Assembly (NCBI GenBank): GCA_013202515.1
Contig: JABMRN010000069.1
Span: 1 to 20,923, forward strand
Direction of reading: 5' to 3'
DNA: 20,923 nt
Source of the DNA: Candidatus Omnitrophota bacterium
GTDB taxonomy: Bacteria; Omnitrophota; Gorgyraeia; JABMRN01
The notes below the pieces were generated by a model. The model was not told where the DNA came from and searched no databases. It saw only the letters and a list, made by a program, of their open reading frames with translations. Position numbers and translations under genes: made by a program. Shown here one piece after another: positions 7,673-16,175 of this stretch. How positions within the stretch are numbered: the stretch's first letter is position 1; every line of letters starts with the position of its first letter.

Positions 7673-9925
7673 ATGCAAAAAAATATAGAACAAGCGCAGA
7701 CAAAAAACTTAGAAGTTGGAGTAAATGAGCTACGGGAATATCTCGAGATCGTTTTAAAAAGGAAACATATAGTACTATTATGTTTCCTAATTCCTGTAAT
7801 GATAACCACGGTTATATACACTGTAAAAAAGCCTATTTACAGAGCCGTAGCAAGAATTGAGATGAAAAGTGGATTCAACATACCCTTAAAGAATCTTTAC
7901 GAAGAGGAACATTACAATTATTTCAATACACAGATTGAGATGATCAAAAGCGTTTCTCTCCAAAAGCGCATAGCAAAGAGATTGACCCCATGGATAGGCA
8001 AAATACCTAGCAAATATTTATCAGCCGATATAAAGATAAAGAGAGTCCCAGGAACCAACATGTTGGAGCTATGGGTTAATACCCCATATAAGGAATATGC
8101 AAAACCATACGCGGATATCATTACCGATGAATTTTTAAATTTAAAGATAGAGCAAAGAGGAATAAGTTCGGAATTTGCACTCGTAAGCTTGACGAAAGAA
8201 ATAAATAAGTTAAACGACAAGCTTAATAAGGCGCAGAATAAGCTTCAGATATTTCGTAAAGAAAATGAAGGCGTAATGCTTGAAGAATACGGAGATTATT
8301 CTCCGCGTCACCTTCAAAGTTTGACATCGCAAATTTCCAAGCTAAATACTGACAAGGTACTAATAGGGAAGCAAATTGAGGCACTTGAGGAAAGCAGCGA
8401 TCCCTCTTTTTGGATTTCTGTTATAGATAACATACAGCAGGGAGTGGTTATGCCTGCTATACATAAAGAGCCTCAAACAAGGCCTGAAGACAATTCTTCA
8501 TCAAATAAAAAAAGTGATGAAGATAAGAAAAATATGAATTTCGTAGAGCCTTTACCTTTTGTTTTTGTCCTGGATAAAGGCCAAAGCGAAAAATGGCAAG
8601 CATTAAAAAAGAATTATAATTCATTAAAGTCGGAACTGGCAGCTGTCGTAAATGTTTATAAACCTAAACATCCCGATAGGATTATACTAGAAAGAGATCT
8701 CGGGGTTCTAACAAATGACATGAAAGCCGAAGTGGCATCCTTGACCGAAACGTATAAAGCAAAGCATAAAGGCATAGTACTGCAGGAAGAGGCGCTTAAG
8801 AGCAGTATGAATATGTGGAAAGAATCAACCTTGGATTCGTTTTCCAAGGTAAGCGAATTGGAGACGTTTAAAAACGAGGTTGAGAGATTACAGAAGCTAT
8901 ATGACGTATTAATTAAACGTGTTACCGAAATAGAAATAAGTAGCGAATTCGGCATGGAGAGCGTATATATTGTAGAGAAACCGAGATTGTTGTCTAAGCC
9001 AGTTGGTCCACAAAGAATACGCAGTATTATGATAGTTGCAATAATGAGTTTGGGATTTGCTTGCGGTATTGCTTTCTTCCTTGATTATATAGATGATAGC
9101 GTTAAATCTTCCGATGATTTGAAGAAATATACAGGACTTTCCACTTTAGGGGTAGTGCATGCTGTTAATTGGAATCAGGTTGATCTTCCTTCTCATACAG
9201 TTATAAATCCATTATCAGACAATGCCCTTGAAGCATATCGTTCTATTAGAACCAATATGCTGCTATCCGCTCCTCAAAATTCGCTAAGAACTACTCTAAT
9301 TACCAGCGCACTGCCGTCCGAAGGAAAAACGACAGTATCTGTAAATACCGGTATTGTACTAGCTCAAGGAGGACTGAAGATATTGTTGATAGATGGGGAC
9401 TTGAGGAGGCCCACGGTTCATAAAATGTTTGGCAACGATAATAAAAAGGGTCTGTCATCTATTCTTGTGCAGCATAATAAGCTGGAAGAATGCGTAAGAA
9501 AAACAGATGTGGAAGGGCTGGATTTTCTTTCTGCAGGTCCGGCAATTGCCGATCCGCCAAAGCTACTTCTGCATTCGCACATTAAAGAACTGCTTGAATA
9601 TGCGACGACACGTTATGATAGGGTATTGATAGATAGCGCCCCATTGCTTACGGTAACAGACAGTGTTATACTAAGCGACTGGGTAGACGGAATTGTATTT
9701 GTTACACGCGGTCAAAAGACATCACGTATGGCTATAATAAAAGCAAGGGATACGCTTTTAAATAATTCTTCAAAAATACTAGGAGTGATAATAAATAACC
9801 TACCCGTTAAAAAAAGCGCTCCATATTATTATGGTTACAAGTATAAATATGGTTATGGTTATGGATATGGCAGAAAACGCGCTGAGGAAAAATCAACGGA
9901 AAAAAAGGAAGAAGTGATAATTTAG
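7673..9925 (+). CDS. Wzz chain-length determinant fused to BY-kinase (Wzc-like)
   Basis: A 750-aa inner-membrane protein that controls polymer length and export by cycles of tyrosine phosphorylation. Membrane helices lie at about 33-51 and 449-470 and enclose a periplasmic region with long coiled-coil stretches (about 160-215 and 380-425) and a polar insert near 260-290 (EDNSSSNKKSDEDKK). The cytoplasmic kinase has a Walker A SALPSEGKTT (about 545-554), a Walker A' LLIDGDLRRPTVH (from about 571) and a Walker B VLIDSAPLL (from about 651). The tail is a Tyr-Gly rich run (APYYYGYKYKYGYGYGYG) followed by a charged end. The start ATG 7673 follows the OPX stop by 23 bases, with a GGCGAG site. It is paralogous to the partial kinase at 1-777. 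Confidence 0.95.
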   Translation: MQKNIEQAQTKNLEVGVNELREYLEIVLKRKHIVLLCFLIPVMITTVIYTVKKPIYRAVARIEMKSGFNIPLKNLYEEEHYNYFNTQIEMIKSVSLQKRIAKRLTPWIGKIPSKYLSADIKIKRVPGTNMLELWVNTPYKEYAKPYADIITDEFLNLKIEQRGISSEFALVSLTKEINKLNDKLNKAQNKLQIFRKENEGVMLEEYGDYSPRHLQSLTSQISKLNTDKVLIGKQIEALEESSDPSFWISVIDNIQQGVVMPAIHKEPQTRPEDNSSSNKKSDEDKKNMNFVEPLPFVFVLDKGQSEKWQALKKNYNSLKSELAAVVNVYKPKHPDRIILERDLGVLTNDMKAEVASLTETYKAKHKGIVLQEEALKSSMNMWKESTLDSFSKVSELETFKNEVERLQKLYDVLIKRVTEIEISSEFGMESVYIVEKPRLLSKPVGPQRIRSIMIVAIMSLGFACGIAFFLDYIDDSVKSSDDLKKYTGLSTLGVVHAVNWNQVDLPSHTVINPLSDNALEAYRSIRTNMLLSAPQNSLRTTLITSALPSEGKTTVSVNTGIVLAQGGLKILLIDGDLRRPTVHKMFGNDNKKGLSSILVQHNKLEECVRKTDVEGLDFLSAGPAIADPPKLLLHSHIKELLEYATTRYDRVLIDSAPLLTVTDSVILSDWVDGIVFVTRGQKTSRMAIIKARDTLLNNSSKILGVIINNLPVKKSAPYYYGYKYKYGYGYGYGRKRAEEKSTEKKEEVII
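9822..9870 (+). repeat. low-complexity Tyr/Gly codon run in the kinase tail
   Basis: This stretch is made of TAT, TAC, AAG/AAA and GGT/GGA codons and contains near-perfect 6-base units of the type GGTTAT. It encodes the phospho-acceptor tail of the kinase. Such runs can change length by replication slippage, which would alter the number of tyrosines without breaking the frame when whole units change. Confidence 0.6.
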
Positions 9926-9928
9926 ATT

Positions 9929-12502
9929 GTGCATGGCAAGAGCAGCAATATTCATAGCCCGCCTGAAGCACCTTCAACAATATTAAAATACCTTATATAT
10001 TCTTCTATCATAATTATTCCAATCATCGCTGCAACCGAATATATCTGGCCTATAAGCATTATAGCGCTATTTGCGAGCATCATAACATCGCTTATAGCCC
10101 TATCATTTTTAAGAAATAAAAAGGCAGAGGTTCTGAAGACTGTGATGAATCCTCTAGCCTGTATTTTCTTCCTCATGTTACTTTTTTCAATAATTCCGCT
10201 ACCACAGTTTATATTCAAAATTATTAGTTCAAACACGCACAGTATTTATCGTGAATATCTATCTAACGGTGCTGGTTTCGTATTTCCCTTAAGAAGCCTA
10301 AGCCTTTATTCGTATAAAACTACATTAAGTATTATTGTATTATTTGCTTATGGGGCTGTGTTTTACTCTTTCGTGAATAGATTTGATGGTTTTCGTGTAA
10401 GAACACGCCTCGCAAATTTAGTAGTTTTTACGGTAACGTTTATAGCCTTTTTGGGAATTATAAACATGTATGTTCAAAATAATAAACTTTTTTGGTGTAG
10501 GCCGATTATATCTGGTACTCCGACGGGACCTTTTATCAACACAATACATTTTTCTCACTTTATGGCGCTTGGTATACCGATAGCCATCGCTATGTGGATA
10601 GGAAAAATACGTTTAAAGATAAAATCCGTCAACTTTAATAAAATAACTTTTCTAATGTATTATATAAAATATTCAATACTATATTTTGTGCCTGCTGTAA
10701 TCATGACTGCTGCGTTGTTTAGAGCGCTTTCACGGGGTGCGATGATCGCTTTTTGCGTATCTATTCTGTTTTTCATGGTCCTTCTTATCTTGAAGAAAAG
10801 AATCGGCAAAAATCTCTTGTTATTGCTTGCAATTATGCTTATCGCTGTGATTTTTATAAATAGGTTAGACAAAGGCACTATAGGGGCTAGGATAGAAACA
10901 CTCAAAAGCCCCATGCAAACACAAAGTGGTCAGATGAGATTAGCCATATGGGGCGATACGCTCAAGATTGTAAAAGATTACCCCCTATTCGGGATAGGAT
11001 TAAATACGTATCAGGGCATTATACAGAAATATAAAACCATTTACGGATCTGGCAAGATGGTTTTTACCCATGCGGAAAACGATTATATCGAAACTTTGTC
11101 CGAAGTTGGTATTTTTGGAATGACTATTATTATATTGATGGGTCTTTTTTTTACAAGAAACGTTTTTATCCATTTTAAGCTCTCCAGAGATTCTTTTGAA
11201 ACAATACTGTTAGTTGGAGGTATTTCCTCCTGCATAGCCGCATTAATAGGTGCATGTACCGATTTTGTTTTCCACATTCCAGCTATTAGCTTTATTTTCT
11301 TAGTCGTATGTTTTATTATCTGGCCGCGAGACAAGCGTGAAAGACGTATGACGCTAAGCTATCACAGCAACCAAAAAGGCTTCATGTTCTTGATATACGG
11401 GATGTTTCTTATTTCACTCCTCCTTTTAATATTTTCAGCTAGATTGCTTGCAGGGCAATTATTTTATTACAAGTTTATACAGGCACCGGATAGTTTCAAT
11501 TTCAGAATATATTATATGAAAAGAGCCATAAATTTTGATGGAAAAAATGCGAATTACAGATATAGGCTGGGCGAAACATATTTTGAGGAAGCAAAACTCA
11601 TAAGAGAGATCCAGGAAGAACAAGCTATATACCTCACGAAGAAGGCAAAAATGAATTTTGACAAAGCGATAGAACTTGAGCCAACTAATTGGAAATATCA
11701 CTTTTATAGCGGGTCAACCGAGTTTATTCTTGCGGTAAACGACCCGGCTGCTTATTCTGTTGCGGAGGCAGAGAAATCTTTTGATAGGGCAGTTCAATTA
11801 AACCCTACCGAATATGATATATACAGCTATCTAGGCGATTATTATTTAGATAAGGACCCTTCTCGGGCGTTCGGTTACTACAGAAAGCTGATAGAGCTCC
11901 GGCCATGGACTTTTATATCTGTACTTGATACAATTTGGAAGAGAAGTACTAATCCTTATCTTATCAGGAATGCAATCCCGGATGATGCCCACTCTTGTAT
12001 GCGATATGCCTATTATCTTGAGTCAAAAGGCATCGATGCTGGGTCGTTTTATGAAGAGGTAGTAGTAATTTCGGAGAAATCAGATATGCAAGTCAAATTG
12101 CTTATGGCTGAAGAATTCGAGAAGAGAGATATGTTCCGGGAAGCATCTGATTGCATTATAAGCGCGATAGAAGCTACCTACTATTTTAGCCGCAATAAAG
12201 ATGAATTTTTGATAACCCAAAAGTCGGCACAGGAATTAATAAAAGACGAAGAGGATATTAATAAATATAGAGAGCCCGAATGGCGCGATGCTGATGCCTT
12301 ATCCAAATTTGCACTTTTTTATTATAGAATAGAGGAGTATAATAAGGCTATTGGATATTTTGAAAAACTTCTTAAAATTAAACCTGCCTCAAGCGAAATA
12401 CAGTTTAGGCTTGCTTTAACCTTAAGGCAGGACGGAAAATATGAAAACGCATTCGAGATGCTCAAAAAAGTATATAGAAGAGTCAATGATGGGGATATGT
12501 AA
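9929..12502 (+). CDS. O-antigen ligase/polymerase (Wzy_C) family protein with TPR tail
   Basis: An 857-aa membrane protein. The first about 500 residues hold roughly ten to twelve hydrophobic helices. The Wzy_C core is recognisable in the long loop: RLAIWGDTLKIVKDYPLFGIGLNTYQ (written here as family landmarks RLAIWGDTLK and GIGLNTYQ, about 335-365), then HAENDYIETLSEVGIFG (about 380-396), the loop typical of O-antigen ligases and polymerases. From about 530 the protein is soluble and carries TPR units (NFDKAIELEPTNW, SFDRAVQLNPTEYD, AIGYFEKLLKIKP). It probably polymerises or transfers lipid-linked sugar units on the periplasmic face. The start is GTG 9929, 3 bases after the kinase stop; the nearby ATG at 9933 is in another frame. 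It is followed with no gap by the initiating transferase. Confidence 0.88.
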   Translation: MHGKSSNIHSPPEAPSTILKYLIYSSIIIIPIIAATEYIWPISIIALFASIITSLIALSFLRNKKAEVLKTVMNPLACIFFLMLLFSIIPLPQFIFKIISSNTHSIYREYLSNGAGFVFPLRSLSLYSYKTTLSIIVLFAYGAVFYSFVNRFDGFRVRTRLANLVVFTVTFIAFLGIINMYVQNNKLFWCRPIISGTPTGPFINTIHFSHFMALGIPIAIAMWIGKIRLKIKSVNFNKITFLMYYIKYSILYFVPAVIMTAALFRALSRGAMIAFCVSILFFMVLLILKKRIGKNLLLLLAIMLIAVIFINRLDKGTIGARIETLKSPMQTQSGQMRLAIWGDTLKIVKDYPLFGIGLNTYQGIIQKYKTIYGSGKMVFTHAENDYIETLSEVGIFGMTIIILMGLFFTRNVFIHFKLSRDSFETILLVGGISSCIAALIGACTDFVFHIPAISFIFLVVCFIIWPRDKRERRMTLSYHSNQKGFMFLIYGMFLISLLLLIFSARLLAGQLFYYKFIQAPDSFNFRIYYMKRAINFDGKNANYRYRLGETYFEEAKLIREIQEEQAIYLTKKAKMNFDKAIELEPTNWKYHFYSGSTEFILAVNDPAAYSVAEAEKSFDRAVQLNPTEYDIYSYLGDYYLDKDPSRAFGYYRKLIELRPWTFISVLDTIWKRSTNPYLIRNAIPDDAHSCMRYAYYLESKGIDAGSFYEEVVVISEKSDMQVKLLMAEEFEKRDMFREASDCIISAIEATYYFSRNKDEFLITQKSAQELIKDEEDINKYREPEWRDADALSKFALFYYRIEEYNKAIGYFEKLLKIKPASSEIQFRLALTLRQDGKYENAFEMLKKVYRRVNDGDM

Positions 12503-13891
12503 ATGTTTATAAGCGCACGGCGCCCTATATTTATGCTTTGGTTAATAGTGTCAGATGCACTCTCTATGTGCGTTTCAACTTACCTCTCGATTCTAATCCG
12601 CATAGGCCCAGAGGATACAAATCGCTATATTAGCATGAAATTTCTACCGTTGGCGATTACAATAGGCATTTTTGTCTCTTTGTTTTATCTGAATGGTTTA
12701 TACGAAACGCGCAGATTCAGCGGTTATTTTAGGGTTTTCGCAAGAACGGTAGCGGCTGTACTCATCGGCATGTTTTTTGTTTCATTCGTTTTTTATGCAA
12801 AATTTTCCCTTGCAATAGGAAGAGGCGTTTTTGTAATGTATGCTTTTTTTGCAACTATATTTGTTTCTCTTCCAAGGATGCTTTATATATTGACTGCGAA
12901 GAAGAAGGTTCTAGACAAAAGGGTTGTTATTGCCGGAACAGGTGAAATTGCACGCGATGTAATAAACCTTATAAAAAAGTACCCTAGCGTTTTATACCGT
13001 ATTGTAGGAATAGTAAGAGAGTCTGTTCAGAAAGGCAATGATAGCGGAATAGATGGGCATGAAACTCTGGGTAATATAGATGACATAAAAGATATCGTTA
13101 CGAAAAGAAGGGTAGATGCAATAATCGTAACTACCTTAGAGCCAGAAAGGCAAAGGGTTCTAAAAAATTTAAGAGCTTGTCGATATCGTGGAGTTGAAAT
13201 AATCGATATCGTTTCTCTTTATGAGGAAATGGAACTTTACGTCCCTCTTAAATACATAGATGATGAGTGGTTGTTTTCTTCCATAGCCAATTACCCGAGT
13301 TTTCACGTTAAGAAGATAAAGAGATTTATGGATATAGTTGGCGCATTAGCAGGTCTTATTTTTACATTTCCTATTTGTCTTATCGCAATGCCTCTTATTA
13401 AACTTAATTCGAAAGGGCCGATTTTTTACAAACAGAAAAGAAGCGGCAAGTACGGAAGGCCTTTTAGGGTGATTAAATTCAGATCCATGTATCATCATGC
13501 GGAAAGAGGAATGAATGGGCCTGTGTGGTCAGATGAAGAGGATGACAGGATTACGCGTATTGGCAAATGGATGCGCAGAACGCGTATAGATGAGATTCCA
13601 CAGCTTATCAATGTTTTATTAGGCTACATGAGCCTTATAGGCCCGCGTCCCGAAAGGCCCGCGTTTGTCAAGGAATTGTCCCAAAAAATACCTTTTTATC
13701 CCGAAAGGCTTAATGTTCAGCCAGGATTGTCAGGCTGGGCGCAAATAAACTATCCCTACGCTTCTACAACTGAACAATCAAAGAAAAAACTGCAGTACGA
13801 CCTATATTACATAAAGCATGTCTCGTTTTTCCTCGACTGCCTTATAGTAATACGAACGCTTAAGATTGTATTCTTTGGCGGCGGAAGATAA
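12503..13891 (+). CDS. polyprenyl-phosphate glycosyl-1-phosphate transferase (WbaP/WcaJ-like, EPS initiation)
   Basis: A 462-aa inner-membrane enzyme that moves a sugar-1-phosphate from a nucleotide sugar to polyprenyl phosphate, the first step of polymer repeat synthesis. About four N-terminal helices (within 1-130) precede a Rossmann-like domain starting VVIAGTGEIARDVI (about 147-160). After a further hydrophobic segment (about 275-298) comes the bacterial sugar transferase domain: GPIFYKQKRSGKYGRPFRVI, KFRSMY, the catalytic Asp-Glu pair in RIDEIPQLINVL (D363, E364), SLIGPRPERP, QPGLSGWAQI and a final IVFFGGGR. This long architecture matches the transferases of EpsB/WcaJ type common in exopolysaccharide loci. 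The sugar is not predictable. The ATG follows the ligase stop directly (TAAATG). It is the last gene before a gap of 144 bases. Confidence 0.94.
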   Translation: MFISARRPIFMLWLIVSDALSMCVSTYLSILIRIGPEDTNRYISMKFLPLAITIGIFVSLFYLNGLYETRRFSGYFRVFARTVAAVLIGMFFVSFVFYAKFSLAIGRGVFVMYAFFATIFVSLPRMLYILTAKKKVLDKRVVIAGTGEIARDVINLIKKYPSVLYRIVGIVRESVQKGNDSGIDGHETLGNIDDIKDIVTKRRVDAIIVTTLEPERQRVLKNLRACRYRGVEIIDIVSLYEEMELYVPLKYIDDEWLFSSIANYPSFHVKKIKRFMDIVGALAGLIFTFPICLIAMPLIKLNSKGPIFYKQKRSGKYGRPFRVIKFRSMYHHAERGMNGPVWSDEEDDRITRIGKWMRRTRIDEIPQLINVLLGYMSLIGPRPERPAFVKELSQKIPFYPERLNVQPGLSGWAQINYPYASTTEQSKKKLQYDLYYIKHVSFFLDCLIVIRTLKIVFFGGGR

Positions 13892-13959
13892 ATCTAACCC
13901 GGTTTATCAGAACAAACCCCACCATTTTTAAAAGCTTTAACAGCATTAATAAAATTATA

Positions 13960-13989
13960 TTGACACGTTATGACATGTAATGATATATT
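13960..13989 (+). promoter_or_regulatory. sigma70-like promoter of the HTH-nonulosonate unit
   Basis: TTGACA (13960-13965) and TATATT (13984-13989) with an 18-base spacer lie in the 144-base gap before the small HTH gene. The predicted start near 13996 gives a leader of about 40 bases with AAAGGAG at 14022-14028 before ATG 14036. The whole spacer is occupied by phased 10-base repeats. Confidence 0.6.
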
Positions 13990-13990
13990 G
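13961..13990 (+). repeat. three tandem 10-base phased repeats, candidate operator
   Basis: Decamers TGACACGTTA (13961-13970), TGACATGTAA (13971-13980) and TGATATATTG (13981-13990) follow each other without gaps. The first two agree at 8 of 10 positions; the third agrees with the second at about 6 of 10. The 10-base period puts all three on one face of the helix, and they span the promoter from the -35 to the -10. The next gene encodes a small DNA-binding protein, so this could be its own operator; that link is inference. Confidence 0.5.
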
Positions 13991-14035
13991 ATTCTATATA
14001 TATCTTATAATTATCACCAATAAAGGAGATGAATC

Positions 14036-14275
14036 ATGAAATTGGAAGATAGAGAAATCTATACCCTCGAAGAAACACAAACCATCCTCAAAGTAAGCCG
14101 CTCAACACTCCTTCGCTTAATCAAAAAGGGTCTGATAAAAACAGCAAAAGTAGGCCGTCAATACAGAATTTTAGGCCAAGAGATCCTGCATTTGGTATCC
14201 CCCAATCTTGAAAATAAAGCAAGAAAAATCTATAGAACAGGAAGAGCCTGGGTCCATAAAGACATAGATAATTAA
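14036..14275 (+). CDS. small helix-turn-helix (excisionase/MerR-like) DNA-binding protein
   Basis: A 79-aa protein with a winged-helix motif of the excisionase (HTH_17) type: YTLEETQTILKVSRSTLLRL (about 9-28), then IKKGLIKTAKVGRQYRILGQEI (landmarks KKGLIKTAKVGRQYRI, about 29-46). A basic C terminus follows (ENKARKIYRTGRAWVHK). There is no effector or dimerisation domain of the full MerR type and no integrase nearby, so a phage excisionase role is unlikely. A strong AAAGGAG lies 7 bases before ATG 14036. It is the first gene of the nonulosonate unit, 20 bases before the PseB-like gene. It may regulate this operon through the phased repeats at 13961-13990. Confidence 0.82.
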   Translation: MKLEDREIYTLEETQTILKVSRSTLLRLIKKGLIKTAKVGRQYRILGQEILHLVSPNLENKARKIYRTGRAWVHKDIDN

Positions 14276-14295
14276 TACGTGGAAAGGGGAAATTT

Positions 14296-15333
14296 ATGTT
14301 AAATAATAAGGTAATACTAATCACAGGTGGCACTGGATCATTTGGGAAGGAATTTACATCGTATATGTTAAACCATTATAAGCCCAAAAAGTTGATAATA
14401 TTTAGCAGAGATGAATACAAGCAGAGTGAGATGGCGAAAAGATTTCCAGATACGAATTACCCGATCCGGTTTTTTTTAGGGGATATTCGTGATAGGGATA
14501 GGCTTTACAGGGCTTTCGAGAATGTGGATTACGTAGTGCATGCCGCGGCGTTAAAGCAGGTTCCTTCTTTAGAGTATAATCCGTTCGAGGCAGTCAAGAC
14601 TAACGTCATAGGGGCAAATAATATTGCAGATGCTGCTCTGGATCGTGGAGTAGAAAAGGTTATTGCTTTATCAACTGACAAAGCTGTCAATCCTATAAAT
14701 CTGTATGGAGCAACTAAGGTTGTTGCAGAAAAGATATTTATAGCGGCTAATTCTTACAGGGGGCGTAAAAAAACGATATTTTCCGTAGTAAGATACGGCA
14801 ATGTTGTGGGATCAAGGGGTAGCGTTATCCCGTTATTTATGAATCTGAAGAAAAGGGGTATCAAAGAGTTCCCGATCACCGACATTAGAATGACGCGTTT
14901 TTGGATGACATTGGAACAAAGCGTTAAGCTTGTGATAAGGGCCCTGGAGAAGGCTGAAGGTGGAGAAATATTTGTGCCGAATATTCCTTCCATGAAGATG
15001 ACCGATTTGGCAAAAGCAATAGAAGCAAACTGTACATTCAAGGCAATAGGCATAAGGCCTGGAGAAAAAATTCATGAAAGTCTTATTTCTCGAGATGAAT
15101 CATCCAGGACGAAGATAATTGACGATATGTATGTTATTCTGCCTCAATTTAAGGAAATTGAAGGTATCCAAGAGAAATATGAGAAATATCCTTCAGTTCC
15201 GGAAGGATTCATGTATTGCAGTGAAGGCCATAAGCGCCTTACTGAAAACGAACTCATGACACATTTGGAAAATACAGCTTCTATGGCAAAAGACCGCCAC
15301 GATACAGTGCCGCATACTGAGGAGGTGGGCTAG
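14296..15333 (+). CDS. pseB: UDP-N-acetylglucosamine 4,6-dehydratase, inverting (PseB-like)
   Basis: A 345-aa short-chain dehydrogenase of the FlaA1/PseB type that takes UDP-GlcNAc to the 4-keto-6-deoxy (5-inverting) intermediate, the first step to pseudaminic acid and related sugars. The NADP-binding motif TGGTGSFG is at 10-17. The catalytic region reads STDKAVNPINLYGATK (126-141), with D128, K129 and Y137 in the expected places. RMTRFWMT, GGEIFVPNIPSMKMTDLA and IGIRPGEKIHE are family landmarks. The soluble form lacks the membrane domain of the CapD/WbpM dehydratases. ATG 14296 is preceded by GGAAAGGGG (14281-14289). The next gene begins 2 bases after the stop; PseC, which normally follows PseB, is absent from this position. 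Confidence 0.94.
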   Translation: MLNNKVILITGGTGSFGKEFTSYMLNHYKPKKLIIFSRDEYKQSEMAKRFPDTNYPIRFFLGDIRDRDRLYRAFENVDYVVHAAALKQVPSLEYNPFEAVKTNVIGANNIADAALDRGVEKVIALSTDKAVNPINLYGATKVVAEKIFIAANSYRGRKKTIFSVVRYGNVVGSRGSVIPLFMNLKKRGIKEFPITDIRMTRFWMTLEQSVKLVIRALEKAEGGEIFVPNIPSMKMTDLAKAIEANCTFKAIGIRPGEKIHESLISRDESSRTKIIDDMYVILPQFKEIEGIQEKYEKYPSVPEGFMYCSEGHKRLTENELMTHLENTASMAKDRHDTVPHTEEVG

Positions 15334-15335
15334 TT

Positions 15336-16175
15336 GTGAATATTGGAGCTATTGTTCAAGCGAGATTTGCTTCAACGAGATTTCCAGGGAAGATCCTGAA
15401 AGAGCTTCCTTATGCAAGTGGTGTGACCGTCTTGCAGCAGGTAATTAGGAGATTAAGAAGGAGCAAAAGCTTAAACGAGATCATAATTGCTACGACGACT
15501 GGAAATAACGAGAATGCAATTGTTGAAATAGCCGAAAAAGAAAATGTGGGATCTTTTAGAGGAAGCGAAAACGATGTTTTGTCACGTTATTATCTAGCCG
15601 CCAAAGAAAGGGGGCTTGATATTGTTGTCAGAGTTACCAGCGATTGCCCGTGTATCGATCCTGAAATTATAGATTCAATGATAAAAGAACACTTGAGTGT
15701 AGAAGCAGATTACACTTCCAACTCTCTGGATAGAACTTGCCCGCATGGCTTAGATGCCGAAGTTTTTAATTTTAGAGCTTTAGAAAAAGCTCAAGAAAAC
15801 GCGCAAAAAGATTACGAAAGAGAACACGTCACCCCTTATATCAGCAGAAAACCGTCCCTTTTTAAGATAAAAGCATTTAAGACCCCGCAGGGTATCTATG
15901 CTCCTGACGTAAGAATCACACTTGATACGAAAGAGGATTATGCCCTGCTCTTAGCCGTATTCGATTATTTGTATCCGAAAAATAACTATTTCACAGCTCA
16001 TGAGATAGTAACTCTTTTTCAGGAAAAACCTTGGTTAAAACTCATAAACAAAAAAATTATTCAGAAAAAGGTCTTTGATACCTTAGAGGATGAGCTTGAA
16101 GAGGTAAACAAGATACTGGATTTACAGGAGCTAAGAAGGGCGAGAGATTTTATTAAAGGGCATTTGACAAAATGA
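15336..16175 (+). CDS. SpsF/PseF-type cytidylyltransferase family protein
   Basis: A 279-aa nucleotidyltransferase expected to make a CMP-activated nonulosonic acid, or a related activated sugar. The N-terminal nucleotide-binding signature is VQARFASTRFPGK (7-19). The metal-binding aspartate lies in RVTSDCPCIDPEI (D103), and LDTKEDYALL (near residue 195) is typical of the SpsF group. Family members of the PseF type are nearer 230 aa; here an extra charged, helical tail of about 40 residues (from about 240, DTLEDELEEVNKILDLQEL) is present. The start is GTG 15336 with GAGGAGG at 15319-15325 inside the end of the PseB gene. The stop TGA overlaps the ATG of a small ORF (ATGA at 16172). SpsF beside a PseG/SpsG gene supports the nonulosonate role. 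Confidence 0.88.
   Translation: MNIGAIVQARFASTRFPGKILKELPYASGVTVLQQVIRRLRRSKSLNEIIIATTTGNNENAIVEIAEKENVGSFRGSENDVLSRYYLAAKERGLDIVVRVTSDCPCIDPEIIDSMIKEHLSVEADYTSNSLDRTCPHGLDAEVFNFRALEKAQENAQKDYEREHVTPYISRKPSLFKIKAFKTPQGIYAPDVRITLDTKEDYALLLAVFDYLYPKNNYFTAHEIVTLFQEKPWLKLINKKIIQKKVFDTLEDELEEVNKILDLQELRRARDFIKGHLTK

Noticed and set aside
13901..13929. Possible terminator after the sugar transferase gene (GGTTT ... AAACC, then a T-run)
   Set aside because: The stem is only 5 base pairs and the five Ts begin several bases after it; too weak to call.
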